In this document: positions 1 to 9,467 of the stretch, piece after piece
How the letters are laid out: each line of letters begins with the position of its first letter
How positions within the stretch are numbered: position 1 is the first letter of the stretch
Assembly: GCA_020186115.1 (NCBI GenBank)
Contig: WSYJ01000180.1
Coordinates: 124,001 to 188,000, forward strand
Source of the DNA: Histomonas meleagridis
Lineage: Eukaryota; Parabasalia; Tritrichomonadida; Dientamoebidae
Reading direction: 5' to 3'
Length of the DNA: 64,000 bases
Notes under the pieces: generated by a model
Seen by the model: only the letters and a program-made list of their open reading frames with translations
Databases searched by the model: none
Told to the model about the DNA's origin: nothing
Translations under genes and position numbers: made by a program

Positions 1-75
1 AAGCTGCTTTTGGTTAACCAAAATATGCAACAAATAATCAACCAATTTTTTTACTATATTAGGCGAAAAACATGT

Positions 76-477
76 TTATTCTTCCTTCTTCTTTGTTTGA
101 CCAAGAAGAACCTTGTGAATATGTGGAACAACACCTGCAGATGCAATTGTGATATTAGAAAGAAGTTGGTTCAATTCTTCATCATTGCGTATTGCAAGCA
201 TAATGTGACGTGGTGAAATTCTTGTCTTCTTATTATCGCGAGCTGCATTTCCGGCAAGTTCAAGAACTTCGACTGTAAGATATTCAAGAACTGCTGCCAT
301 GAAGACTGGAGCGCCTGCACCAACACGATCTCCATAACGACCTTCACGAAGGAAACGATGTAAACGACCTACTGGAAATTGAAGACCTGCACGACTTGAT
401 CTTGTCTTTGGATGAGCACGTTCTCCATCAACTGCTGTCTTTGTAGCTGTTTTCTTAACACCTTTCTTAGCTGGCAT
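76..477 (-). CDS. H2A: Histone H2A
   Basis: Core histone that pairs with H2B in the nucleosome. The 133-residue product has a short Lys/Ala-rich N-terminal tail and the conserved entry to the fold ([18 protein letters not shown], about residues 26-43). The hallmark [10 protein letters not shown] segment and the [16 protein letters not shown] docking helix follow, so the length and motifs are those of a full canonical H2A. The C-terminus ends in a charged KKKEE tail with no SQ motif, so it is not an H2A.X type. It is transcribed divergently from the H2B gene, 144 bp away. The stop codon lies in TAAA, the trichomonad poly(A) signal type. An initiator-like TTCATAAT precedes the ATG by about 15 nt. 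Confidence 0.97.
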   Translation of the reverse strand: MPAKKGVKKTATKTAVDGERAHPKTRSSRAGLQFPVGRLHRFLREGRYGDRVGAGAPVFMAAVLEYLTVEVLELAGNAARDNKKTRISPRHIMLAIRNDEELNQLLSNITIASAGVVPHIHKVLLGQTKKKEE

Positions 478-621
478 CTAAAATTATGAACTTATTTTTT
501 TCCCGCGGTTCATACAGAAAAAGGCGCCCTTGGCATGTATTGAAATATTGCAGGAGTAAAACGACAGCATTGAAAAAATTGATCATGGTGAAGCGCGGGT
601 AAAATTTTTCATTTTTATATT
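478..621. promoter_or_regulatory. Shared divergent promoter of the H2A/H2B pair
   Basis: This 144-bp gap holds both start regions. Each side carries the same arrangement pointing at its own gene: a CGCGGG box (594-599 toward H2B; 502-507 on the minus strand toward H2A), then an A/T run, then TTCAT about 15-20 nt before the ATG. The outward symmetry suggests one matched element per gene, giving balanced expression of the dimer partners. The motif placement is seen directly; the function is inferred. Confidence 0.6.
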
Positions 622-1008
622 ATGTCAACTAAAAAACCAGCATCAAAGACACCAACAGAAAAGAAGCCAGCCGTTGAAGGAGAAGCTCCAGCTGAAACCG
701 AAAAAGAAAAGAAGCAACGTCATAAGAAGAGAAATGAATCTTTCTCATCTTACATTTTCAAAGTTCTTAAACAAGTTCACCCAGACATTGGTATCTCAAA
801 CAAGGCAATGCTAGTAATGAACAACTTTGTTACTGATATCTTTGAACGTATTGCAAGAGAAGGTGCCCGTCTTGTTGATATGAATGATCGAAACACACTT
901 GGATCTCGTGAAATACAAACAGCTGTTCGTCTTGTTCTTCCAGGAGATCTTGCTAAGCATGCTGTATCAGAAGGAGGAAAAGCTGTTGCTAAATTCAATG
1001 CAGAGTAA
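622..1008 (+). CDS. H2B: Histone H2B
   Basis: Core histone, 128 residues, partner of the divergently transcribed H2A. A Lys/Pro/Ala/Glu-rich tail of about 38 residues precedes the H2B fold. The landmarks are [21 protein letters not shown], a fold helix ending in [12 protein letters not shown], and [19 protein letters not shown] near the C-terminus. The tail is unusually acidic ([13 protein letters not shown]) compared with animal H2B. The ATG follows TTTTTCATTTTTATATT, an initiator-like context, and the stop overlaps TAAA. No break or oddity is seen in the fold. Confidence 0.97.
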   Translation: MSTKKPASKTPTEKKPAVEGEAPAETEKEKKQRHKKRNESFSSYIFKVLKQVHPDIGISNKAMLVMNNFVTDIFERIAREGARLVDMNDRNTLGSREIQTAVRLVLPGDLAKHAVSEGGKAVAKFNAE

Positions 1009-1524
1009 ATACATTTTAAGTACTTTATATTACATTTGTTTTTTCCAATGAGCCCTACTTTTAAATGTTCTATTATTAAATTAATAAATCTTTTTTAAAA
1101 ATAATTATCAGTGTTGAAATGTGAAAGAAAATTTATAGCTAAACACATGGTATAATGAGTAAATAACATTGGTTCGTGCCAAGCAAATTCAAATTGAATA
1201 TCATGAATTATAAAATATCTTGAATTATATATTTAATGTGTAACTCTTTTTGGATAAAATTGCCATATTACTGGGGAACAACAATAATAATTTTACTTTA
1301 ACACTATATTTCGAGCTTATATTAAACATAATACAATGCTACCAGTATTCTGATTATCATTTATCTGAATGTATTTCGCTAAATTGATTAAACTTTACTT
1401 TTTCTTTATTCTGCATAAAACAAGAGATACCAAAATTTTTAAAAAATAACCCAAAATCTTGTCCAATTCAATTTTATATTAAAGATTTTACTATGAATTA
1501 GGTTCACGTTATCATTTCACAATA
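1009..1524. other. Intergenic, no gene seen
   Basis: AT-rich sequence between H2B and the next gene. I see no open frame with protein-like composition. The last 20 nt carry ATCATTTCAC, a good initiator-like context for the gene that starts at 1525. Confidence 0.6.
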
Positions 1525-1896
1525 ATGAGACCGAATCGTTTTAGAAGTTTCTCTCATACAAAAACATATGCAGAAAAAAGAAGAGTACCATGTCATTTCA
1601 TTGCTGAAGAAGAAGAAGAACAAAAAGAAATTATTCAAAAAGATGATCAAAATAAAGAAACAAAAAACGAAAAAAGAGCAAAGGAAAACAAACTTAAAAG
1701 TCCAGAATTTATGCCTTTTCAATTCCAAGACAATTTTGATGATTTCAAATCATTTGAAGATAAAGAACCTTCAATAGACTTTTTCATTGATTATAATGGC
1801 AAAGATGATAATTTTGATGGATTTGAAGATGCCTTCGAAGAGCAAAATCAGGAAAACTTGTTTTTTAATGATAATTTTAATTTTGGTGATTTTTGA
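1525..1896 (+). CDS. Small protein with acidic Phe-rich tail, unknown
   Basis: I do not recognise a family. The 123-residue product has a basic N-terminus (MRPNRFRSFSHTKTYAEKRR), a charged Glu/Lys stretch at about 27-57, and a C-terminal half in which aspartate and phenylalanine alternate (DNFDDFKSFED, DNFDGFEDAF, NDNFNFGDF). Short D/E-x-F and F-x-D-x-F-like motifs of this type bind endocytic adaptor appendage domains in other eukaryotes, so a membrane-traffic role is possible but only inferred. The ATG sits 13 nt after ATCATTTCAC. Compositional bias means the frame could be fortuitous, but the initiator-like context and full-length open frame favour a real gene. Confidence 0.6.
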   Translation: MRPNRFRSFSHTKTYAEKRRVPCHFIAEEEEEQKEIIQKDDQNKETKNEKRAKENKLKSPEFMPFQFQDNFDDFKSFEDKEPSIDFFIDYNGKDDNFDGFEDAFEEQNQENLFFNDNFNFGDF

Positions 1897-2116
1897 ATGT
1901 TAATAAAATAATTTTTATAAATTTAAAGATCATTAACAGTCAATGAAATTAAGAGATAAATCAATTAGATTAATAACTTTCTTTGTACAAAATGGTAAAT
2001 TTACCAATTTCTAATTTTTTTAAACTGTCCTTTTTTGAAAAAGTTATGACTTTTTGAAATAATTTACGATCATTTTTTGAAAAGAAATAGCGGTTTTAAT
2101 TTCATTTGGAGACCTA

Positions 2117-2488
2117 ATGGGAAAGAAAAAATGGTGCTGCCAAATATGCAATAATTCATTAAGGTCCCCTGTTGTAACGCAATGTGGCCATATTTTTTGT
2201 TGTTCGTGCATAACACGACATTTAAAATATAATAATAAATGTCCAATATGCAATTCCAAAATTGATGAAGAAATGCTTACACCTGTATATGGACATACAT
2301 TTGATTCAAACCAAGAAGTACGGCATTTACCAAAACCATTAAATAATGCAAATGAACAAAAACAAAAAAATCCTAGTATACTTCAAATGCTTTTAGAAAA
2401 TACAGAAGAAAATAGGTGGTTTGATGTCGCATTAACAATTTTTCCAATATCACTTCTGTTATTAATGGTTTTTTTTCTTCGCCAGTAG
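2117..2488 (+). CDS. RNF5/RNF185-like membrane RING ubiquitin ligase
   Basis: Probable E3 ubiquitin ligase anchored in the ER membrane. The 123-residue product has a C3HC4 RING at residues 8-45 (C8, C11, C23, H25, C28, C31, C42, C45). The segment after it, CNSKIDEEMLTPVYGHTF, matches the RNF5/RNF185 signature in which the last zinc pair is followed by a V-P/T-x-YG block. The C-terminus (about residues 103-121, WFDVALTIFPISLLLLMVFF) is one hydrophobic anchor. In other eukaryotes this family works in ER-associated degradation. The product is shorter than the human proteins, mainly for lack of an N-terminal extension. An initiator-like TTTCATTTG lies 16 nt before the ATG. Confidence 0.85.
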   Translation: MGKKKWCCQICNNSLRSPVVTQCGHIFCCSCITRHLKYNNKCPICNSKIDEEMLTPVYGHTFDSNQEVRHLPKPLNNANEQKQKNPSILQMLLENTEENRWFDVALTIFPISLLLLMVFFLRQ

Positions 2489-2744
2489 GACTTGCAACCA
2501 AAAAACAATATACAGATGTTAATAAAATAATTTTTTAATTACTTTTTTTTTGAAACTGGATTCATCAATCAATTTAAACATGTAACATTTATTATTGTTT
2601 CAGGTTTTAGTGCACCTTTTTTAAAGGAAAGAAGGAAGTAATGTTTATGCATGGGCGTAAAATGATTTGATTTATGTTTTTTTATATTTTAATAATTTGT
2701 TTTTTATATTTCCGTTGAACGATCATTACGACCGTTTATTTATA

Positions 2745-4457
2745 ATGGGAAACGAAGAATCAACTGCTGCTGGGATTCAGCAACAAAAACCTAGTATTCC
2801 AAATCAATCTCAAAGTAACCCATCAGTACAAAGGCCTGCGCCCGTGCGCCCAAAAACAGATCATGAATTATTGATAGTAGTTCGTGGCATGAGGCGAACT
2901 GGTAAGAGTACTCTCATCACTTGCATGAGAGGCCTTGATTTCAATGAAGAATACACAGCCACTCCTCACCTTGAAGCCACAGAATTTCTATGGAAAACTC
3001 CTCAAGGCGAGAACGTCAATATTACATCTTGGGATGTTGTTGAAAAAGCTCTTCTCCCAGTTGACGCCCATGAAAAGTTTGATTGCCCTGACTCAACTAC
3101 CATTGATACTTTCAAACGAGCTGATGGATTAATAATAATGATTGATCATCGTTTTCCAGATACTGTTACTCTTGCTGTCAACATTCTCAAGGAAGCCCCA
3201 CCATCCATTCCCATACTTATTTTCTCGAATTTTATGGATGTTGATAATTCAGATCCAACCATTCCAATTCCACTTCGAGAATATATTGGTCGTTACTTCT
3301 ATGTCCCAGGTAGTCTTAAACTATCTCAAGGCTTATCTATGATAGCCTCATGGCTAAATCTTCCACTCATTTCATCCAAGAAGCGCATGTACTACAACTT
3401 ATTCAAAAGCCTTGAATCCGATCTCGAAGTCAAAATTGCTGACTACGCATCGTCAGCACAATATTTCATTGATCCAGAGACTGCTGCATCGCACATGCCA
3501 AAAGTTCCAGTACAAATCCACAAACAACAAAATGCAAATCCACAACAAACAGCACAACAGCAACAACAACAACAGACACCAAATGGCTCAATAGAAACAA
3601 CACAACAACCGCAAAAGCAAAAGAAAGTAATTCGAAGAAAAGTCGTTCGAAGACAAGCGCATCACGAAAGCCAAGAAGAGGAAGAGCCAAAGCCGAAACC
3701 GATTACGCAGCAAAGGAGAATCAGTGCACACTTGGACGACAGTGACGAAGAAGTTCTGAAGCCAAATCCGCTTGTGAAGCCGCGAAGAAGCAGTGCGCAC
3801 ATCGAAGAGAGCGAGAAAAAGGAAACGCCGAAACAAAACCCATTTGTGAAACCACAAAAGGCTGAGGAAAAAGAAAACAAATTACCAAAGCAGAAAGTTA
3901 CGAGCAATAATAAATCAGATGACGAAGAAAAAGATTTCTGGGGAAGCGACGACGATGACAGCGAACAGCCGAAGCCAAATCCATTCGTCAAAGCCAACAA
4001 CGAAACTGTTAAAGCAAATAATGAGCAGCCGAAGCCAAATCCATTCGTCAAAGCCAACAACGAAACAGCTAAAGCAAATAATGAACAGCCGAAGCCAAAT
4101 CCATTCGTAAAGACTAATAATGAAACAGTGAAAAAGGAAGAAATTGCAGATGACGACGACGACGACTTTTGGGGCGATGATGATGACGATGACGACGATG
4201 CTGATGCGAATGTTGTGCTGCCCGCGGACGACGAAAGCGACGACGACGATGCACCGCGCCCGAATCCATTTGTGACTAAGACGGGCGCAAAGTCGAATTT
4301 ATACAATTCCATTAAGGAGAGCGAACGCGAGTTAAAGGAACATAAACAAATTGTACAAAATGAGCAACAAAATGTATCATATGCACCACCAGCTGCAAAT
4401 GTTGAAATGGAAAATGAAGTTGTGGATGACGACGATGGATACACAACACTTGATTAA
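2745..4457 (+). CDS. RABL6-like GTPase with NPF repeats and acidic tail
   Basis: Small-GTPase-domain protein of the RABL6 (RBEL1/PARF) type. I start at 2745 (MGNEESTAAG, a possible N-myristoylation signal) because an ACCGTT box and A/T context lie just upstream and the 26 residues before it are hydrophobic filler. The product is 570 residues. It shows a P-loop RGMRRTGKST at 47-56, EEYTATP, the switch-II-equivalent SWDVVEK, and a RABL6-like C-terminal helix region after LKLSQGLSMIASWLNLP. The rest is disordered: a Gln-rich stretch, a basic block, then five NPF motifs in a KPNPFVKANNE-type repeat, plus two DFWG motifs in runs of aspartate. NPF motifs bind EH-domain endocytic proteins in other eukaryotes. 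The canonical switch II DxxGQ is absent, as in RABL6. Antisense open frames here are codon-bias shadows. Confidence 0.8.
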   Translation: MGNEESTAAGIQQQKPSIPNQSQSNPSVQRPAPVRPKTDHELLIVVRGMRRTGKSTLITCMRGLDFNEEYTATPHLEATEFLWKTPQGENVNITSWDVVEKALLPVDAHEKFDCPDSTTIDTFKRADGLIIMIDHRFPDTVTLAVNILKEAPPSIPILIFSNFMDVDNSDPTIPIPLREYIGRYFYVPGSLKLSQGLSMIASWLNLPLISSKKRMYYNLFKSLESDLEVKIADYASSAQYFIDPETAASHMPKVPVQIHKQQNANPQQTAQQQQQQQTPNGSIETTQQPQKQKKVIRRKVVRRQAHHESQEEEEPKPKPITQQRRISAHLDDSDEEVLKPNPLVKPRRSSAHIEESEKKETPKQNPFVKPQKAEEKENKLPKQKVTSNNKSDDEEKDFWGSDDDDSEQPKPNPFVKANNETVKANNEQPKPNPFVKANNETAKANNEQPKPNPFVKTNNETVKKEEIADDDDDDFWGDDDDDDDDADANVVLPADDESDDDDAPRPNPFVTKTGAKSNLYNSIKESERELKEHKQIVQNEQQNVSYAPPAANVEMENEVVDDDDGYTTLD

Positions 4458-5005
4458 ATAGTTTGAAACATGTGAAATGTTTTTGTAGTTAATGTAATTC
4501 TGTGCATAAAAACAATGAAACGACGAATGGTCATCGCAATCCTTTCAAGTTTAGATGAAACTGTCATCAAAATGCAGATCTCTCTTTGCTACAGACGAAG
4601 ATTCATAAATTCAATTATTGCATAGATATCATTTTTTCTGGACGTTACTTTTAACGGTACTTAAATTCTTTTATAGAATGATTCACTTTTAGATAATATT
4701 AGTCTGATTTTCGTCATAACCGTTAATAAGTTGTCAAATTTTGAATTTTTTTACAACAACGGTTAGTATAATCAGCAAAAGTTTCTTTTTCTCTAAAAAC
4801 ATTTTCTGATCACAAAAATAATGCTAATATTTTTTCATATTTTCTGCTAATTGTATTTGAATGCTAGTAAAAATATTCTTATCTCAATAATCGATTTTGA
4901 TGCTGACAGCAATTCGAACAAAGTTCAGTGAATTTTTTGTAAATGGTTTACAATTTTGTTGTTTGAAAGATTACATTTCAGAACGGCGTCAATTAAGCAA
5001 AAAAT
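4458..5005. other. Intergenic with several AACGG/ACCGTT boxes
   Basis: No coding frame is seen. The region carries TAACGGTAC near 4655, ATAACCGTTAATA near 4720, ACAACGGTTAG near 4757 and AACGG at 4982-4986, the last only 20 nt from the next ATG. The same hexamer recurs near other starts in the window and looks like a Myb-type recognition element. Confidence 0.5.
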
Positions 5006-7531
5006 ATGGAATCCAATGAAAAAACATCTCTTCAAAAATTAGCAAAGATCCAATCAAAGTTATTTGTTGTTGAGCAACTCTTGGATTCACAACTTTCAAA
5101 GCAGGAACAATTTTCTTCGAACATAATTTCAAGCATTGGTAATCTGATATGTGAACTAAAACTATTATCAATTGTTCGTTCTAAAATCATCTCAAAGAAG
5201 AAGGATATGTTAAAATATCATCAATACTTACAAGGACTAAAATTTTCAGTTTTTGAATATTGTCCAATTTTTATAGAAACTAACAAACTAAATCATTTTG
5301 TTAATCTCCTTTCCTTACTCAGATACAAACCACAAATTCTTGCTCAATGCATCTATTATTATACATTAAATTATCCACAAAAGATTGCACGATTTGCTTA
5401 TTCCACCTTCACTGGTATATTCCAACAAGGTTGGTGCCAAGAGGAAGATCAATATTTATGCAATACTTTGATAGAGCTTGCAAAAATTCAATTCGAAAAA
5501 AATGTAAGAATCACAGTTAAGGATCCACCAAATTCTCTTAAGAGCCCACTTTCTTCTCCTGAGTATATTCTTTCTGGCCTGGAGCCACTCACATCCTTTG
5601 TTACATCCTATCTATTTAATTGTTCGTCATTTGCATATCTCCAAAACTCACTTAGCCAAGTAATAACCATCTTAAACTCATTACCAGCTCTTCGAGATAT
5701 GCGTAATACCTTTCAACTTGATTTAGAAACCCGATTATTTTCGTCATTTAATTATTGGCGAGTCATTTGTGATAACGCTGCATTATGTTTTAACTCATTA
5801 ATGCGTTGTCTAGAGCTTCTCCCTGCAGGAGTACCACGCTTATTTTCATATATTCGGCAAACCGAAAATGGAAATGACAAATGCATTTTACTATTTTTCG
5901 AAGCATTCATCAATCAAGCGCTTGATAACCCATCGATCTTAGGCATAGTTCCATGGAATCCAGGAACAGCCGAATGGTCGCCTACTCATGATATCACATC
6001 AGTATTCCGATCGAAATATTGTTATTTATTCAAGACGAAGACTTATCAGCCACTAGAAAAGATATTAGTTTCGTTTCCATCATATGCCACGATTGATATG
6101 AATGTATTTCTTGATGCTTTAGTAGATGATAAGATTCCAAGGACTACATTAATTATGGAAAAAGAACTTTTAAGTACTAATCCGAACTTCCAAAAGGAAA
6201 TTATTATAAATGGAATCGATTTGCGTTATCTTCATAAGGCCATTTTAACTATACCAGATATTGTAGCTAGTCCAGAGTTAAAAAAATTGATTGTATTACT
6301 CGATAATGTAATTGCTAAGAACCAACTTTCATATGAACATTTCCGAATAGTCCTCCAAAGACAGAAAGAAATTACAATAAGCGCAAAACAATACGCTTCA
6401 TCTGGGTCGTCACTTTTCTCGAGCAATTCACCGGTGATAACCGCTGGCAAGTTGCCCGAGAAAACGAATGACGATTACGCGCAATTCTTTTGCGACACAA
6501 TATCTGCCTTACCGTCATTTGAAAAAATATTAAATATGTTTCCTTCTGATGACGTACCATCTTTTTTAAGTTACATTCGATTGTTATTAAATCATTTTGT
6601 CCCTGAACAAAACTTCATTAGATTTGATACAGTGTTATATCATGCGATATCAAACATAAGTTCATTCGACAAGTTACTTAAAGACATTAAATCAACAGCA
6701 GATATACGAAATCAAATGATTATGAATGAAGCAGATAAAACTTCTTCATTACGGACACAAATGCAGCGCTTAAATTCGGCGTTAGAAATAGTTAAAACAA
6801 TGAGAGCTAATGTCCAAGGTCATATATTAATTGCAATTTCAACCGCGATGATTAAAACCGATATCAATGGACCATTCAAGAACTCAATGTCCAACAGCGC
6901 GTTGTTTATAACTGATCCAAAAATCTTTACAAGTGCTACCAAAAATGTAACGACAATGGCCGAAACGTTAACAGACATCATTAAGTTAACAAATGAACAA
7001 CAATTCGAAGTTACACGGATACTATTTAATCGGATGACAGAGCACATAACACTTAAAAGGTTTTTACATAATGAAAAGACATTTTGGAAAAGATCTGTAA
7101 TCGTGACAAAAGTCATTGATGAACATTCCAAAAAAATTTTAGCCGAAATCGAAAATGAGATCGGCGCTGGATTTGAACTTGTCCAAAAGTTCCTAAAAAG
7201 AGCCGCAGATACGTTGGGCCACATCAGACAAACCTCTGGAATTGCGATAACGATATATTATCTATCGTACACAATCAACTTTTTGAGAGATTTGAAAGAG
7301 GAAACTAAAATCAGTTTCGACTTGTTCGTTATGTGGGTTCTGTTGTCAACAAAAGTGAAACACATTTACGGTTTGGGTAAATTTGTTGACCACTTTTTGT
7401 TAAGTAACGAAAATTTGTTTTCTATCGTTTCTGGGGCTGACATTCAATGCTTAACGGTGTTTTGTTCGGCTATTTCAATGCTGTTGAAAACATTGAATAA
7501 GTACAACGAAATGGTGAAAACAACGTGGTAA
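5006..7531 (+). CDS. RasGAP-domain-like protein, GAPVD1 type
   Basis: Long mostly helical protein of 841 residues. About residues 20-210 resemble the N-terminal Ras-GAP region of GAPVD1/RME-6: a helical lead-in, NHFVNLLSLLRYKPQILAQC, then FAYSTFTGIFQQGWCQEEDQYL and LIELAKIQFEKN, the pattern around the GAP core. GAPVD1 proteins also carry a C-terminal VPS9 Rab5-GEF domain. I do not see one here; the C-terminus is helical and ends in NEMVKTTW. It may act as a GTPase regulator at membranes, but the assignment rests on pattern memory and is moderate. There are no membrane segments and no signal peptide. AACGG lies 20 nt before the ATG. Confidence 0.5.
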   Translation: MESNEKTSLQKLAKIQSKLFVVEQLLDSQLSKQEQFSSNIISSIGNLICELKLLSIVRSKIISKKKDMLKYHQYLQGLKFSVFEYCPIFIETNKLNHFVNLLSLLRYKPQILAQCIYYYTLNYPQKIARFAYSTFTGIFQQGWCQEEDQYLCNTLIELAKIQFEKNVRITVKDPPNSLKSPLSSPEYILSGLEPLTSFVTSYLFNCSSFAYLQNSLSQVITILNSLPALRDMRNTFQLDLETRLFSSFNYWRVICDNAALCFNSLMRCLELLPAGVPRLFSYIRQTENGNDKCILLFFEAFINQALDNPSILGIVPWNPGTAEWSPTHDITSVFRSKYCYLFKTKTYQPLEKILVSFPSYATIDMNVFLDALVDDKIPRTTLIMEKELLSTNPNFQKEIIINGIDLRYLHKAILTIPDIVASPELKKLIVLLDNVIAKNQLSYEHFRIVLQRQKEITISAKQYASSGSSLFSSNSPVITAGKLPEKTNDDYAQFFCDTISALPSFEKILNMFPSDDVPSFLSYIRLLLNHFVPEQNFIRFDTVLYHAISNISSFDKLLKDIKSTADIRNQMIMNEADKTSSLRTQMQRLNSALEIVKTMRANVQGHILIAISTAMIKTDINGPFKNSMSNSALFITDPKIFTSATKNVTTMAETLTDIIKLTNEQQFEVTRILFNRMTEHITLKRFLHNEKTFWKRSVIVTKVIDEHSKKILAEIENEIGAGFELVQKFLKRAADTLGHIRQTSGIAITIYYLSYTINFLRDLKEETKISFDLFVMWVLLSTKVKHIYGLGKFVDHFLLSNENLFSIVSGADIQCLTVFCSAISMLLKTLNKYNEMVKTTW

Positions 7532-8115
7532 TAGTAATAGTTATGTCAATAAAAATAAATTCAATAAATATTATATTCTAATTTGTTAAGTGGTGTCATT
7601 GTGCATAATCAAATTGGATTTCAAGAAAATTATTCATAAGGCAGATAAAACGATTATTTGTCCTATATTTTGAATGTTCATATTGACGTTAATTTATTGG
7701 TTTCATATTCCAAATTTAAATGATAAATTTATGATAAAAGTTGAGAAACATAATAATCACAATTTGGTAATAAATTAACAAATCCAGGCTTTTAGATGCA
7801 ATAGTTAAAATGAAATCTCTCATAGTAAATAAAATCATATTTATTAGTAGTATCATAATTTGACTATAATAAAGTTTATTTTCATCCTCTCTTTATGTTG
7901 TGCTTATGTAATAATTAAATGTTGATAATTATTAAGCTTTAAAGAAGACCATATCAGTAGATAAAAATCATTACGATGTGTCGATAATTCTTCATATCAT
8001 CCGACTTTTTCATAACTAAAATTCAATAGTTTCGGTTTGTTTTTTCAATGAAGGGGAGTTAACCACTTGGTTCAAATTTTGATGGCACCAGTTGAGGGGC
8101 TTTTTGCTTCACAAA
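7532..8115. other. Intergenic, no gene seen
   Basis: AT-rich with many AATAAA/TAAA words just after the preceding stop. No protein-like frame. A GC-richer patch (AAGGGGAGTTAACCACTTGG, about 8050-8070) lies just upstream of the protease start and may be promoter sequence. Confidence 0.5.
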
Positions 8116-9060
8116 ATGTTAAGTTTGCTCTTATCTGCTGCATTCTCAGCTTATTACCGAGAACACGAAGAAAAATCTTTTGTTTCATGGATGCGTTCAA
8201 CCAACCAAATCTATACTGGTGATGAATATCAAACACGTTTTGGTGTCTGGATGGCCAACCAACGTCTTGTTCAAGAACACAACCAAGCCTCTACCTTCAA
8301 GCTCTCAATGAACAAATTCTCTGCTTATACACCATCTGAATACAAATCACTTCTTGGATTTGTTCCACAAATCAAAACTAGCAAAGCTAAGAAATCAAAC
8401 TTCAAGACCAATGGTTCCCTCGACTGGCGTGAAAAAGGTGCTGTTAATGATATCAAGGATCAAGCTAGCTGCGGTTCATGCTGGGCATTCTCTGCTATCC
8501 AAGGTGCTGAAGGCGCATACTTCTTAAAGACAGGTAAACTCCATTCATTATCCGAACAAAACCTTGTTGATTGCGTTACAACATGCTATGGATGCAATGG
8601 CGGTCTCATGACATCTGCATATGATTATGTTATCAAATACCAAGATGGTAAATTCATGCTTGAAGATGATTATCCATACAAGGCAGTTCAAGGAACATGC
8701 AAATTCGATGCATCAAAGGCTGTCGGTTCAATCTCAAGCTATGTCGAAGTTGCTGAATATGATGAAGAAGATCTCGCTGCTAAGGTAACAAACTATGGCC
8801 CAACATGCATTGCTATCGATGCTTCACACTTCAGCTTCCAACTTTATTCAAGTGGTATCTATGATGAAACACGTTGCTCATCAACATCACTCGATCACGG
8901 CGTTGGCTGCGTTGGCTATGGAACAGAAGGTACAACAAACTATTGGATCGTTCGTAACTCATGGGGCACTTCATGGGGTGAAGATGGCTACATCCGTATG
9001 ATCAAGGACAAGAACAACCAATGTGGTGTTGCATCAATGGCTTGCGTTCCAATTGCATAA
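8116..9060 (+). CDS. Cathepsin L-like papain-family cysteine protease
   Basis: Secreted or lysosomal clan CA, family C1 protease. I start at 8116 because MLSLLLSAAFSA is a typical short trichomonad signal peptide; the frame upstream lacks an ATG. The product is 314 residues. An I29-type prodomain (about 20-85) leads into the mature enzyme near SLDWREKGAVNDIKDQ. The catalytic set is complete: Gln116, Cys122 in CGSCWAF, His261 in LDHGVGCVGYG, and Asn281 in VRNSWGTSWGEDGY. The disulfide region CYGCNGGLM is present. Codon choice is richer in C than neighbouring accessory genes, as expected for a highly expressed gene. The stop overlaps TAAA. Trichomonads have many such proteases, used in nutrition and host interaction. 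Confidence 0.95.
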   Translation: MLSLLLSAAFSAYYREHEEKSFVSWMRSTNQIYTGDEYQTRFGVWMANQRLVQEHNQASTFKLSMNKFSAYTPSEYKSLLGFVPQIKTSKAKKSNFKTNGSLDWREKGAVNDIKDQASCGSCWAFSAIQGAEGAYFLKTGKLHSLSEQNLVDCVTTCYGCNGGLMTSAYDYVIKYQDGKFMLEDDYPYKAVQGTCKFDASKAVGSISSYVEVAEYDEEDLAAKVTNYGPTCIAIDASHFSFQLYSSGIYDETRCSSTSLDHGVGCVGYGTEGTTNYWIVRNSWGTSWGEDGYIRMIKDKNNQCGVASMACVPIA

Positions 9061-9467
9061 ATAGCGTATTGATTCGAATTTTTTATTCTTAATGAATTTA
9101 TAAAGCTTATGACATAAAAAATTATATAAAATTATGTTGCTAAAATTCATTATGTGATAATATTAACTTTCAGATATAAAAAGAATCGAGTTTATCACTG
9201 TATTGCCTTTTCCTGATACAATCAAAGAGTATTCACTAGGAAAGAAGTTGTCATTTTTTATAATCACCTAAAAATAAAACACATTTATCTCCAAAATTAA
9301 GTTGGTGCCAGTTAAAGACGATGGAACTTTTTGATATACAATTCACGCCAAATTCAATTGCTGCGATAAAACCGGCCAAATTTCTGAGCACCACTCCCCG
9401 GTTTCCGTCAAAATTGAAACGAGATTTGCGGGTTCAAATTTTTTTCGAGAGGGAAAATTTTCGAGCC
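9061..9467. other. Intergenic and uncertain 5' region of ankyrin locus 1
   Basis: The first 260 nt are noncoding. From 9321 an ATG opens a frame continuous with the ankyrin gene (MELFDIQFTPNS...). Its 49 residues match nothing in the five sister loci, whose homology begins around IPSSECIHILN, so this may be leader sequence. Confidence 0.4.

Noticed and set aside
3662-4444. 260-residue Ser/Phe-rich open frame on the minus strand
   Set aside because: Exact antisense of the Asp/Asn/Lys-rich tail of the RABL6-like gene; the composition is a codon shadow.
8092-8115. Longer N-terminus for the cysteine protease
   Set aside because: No ATG upstream (the frame would start at TTG), and it would spoil the signal peptide.
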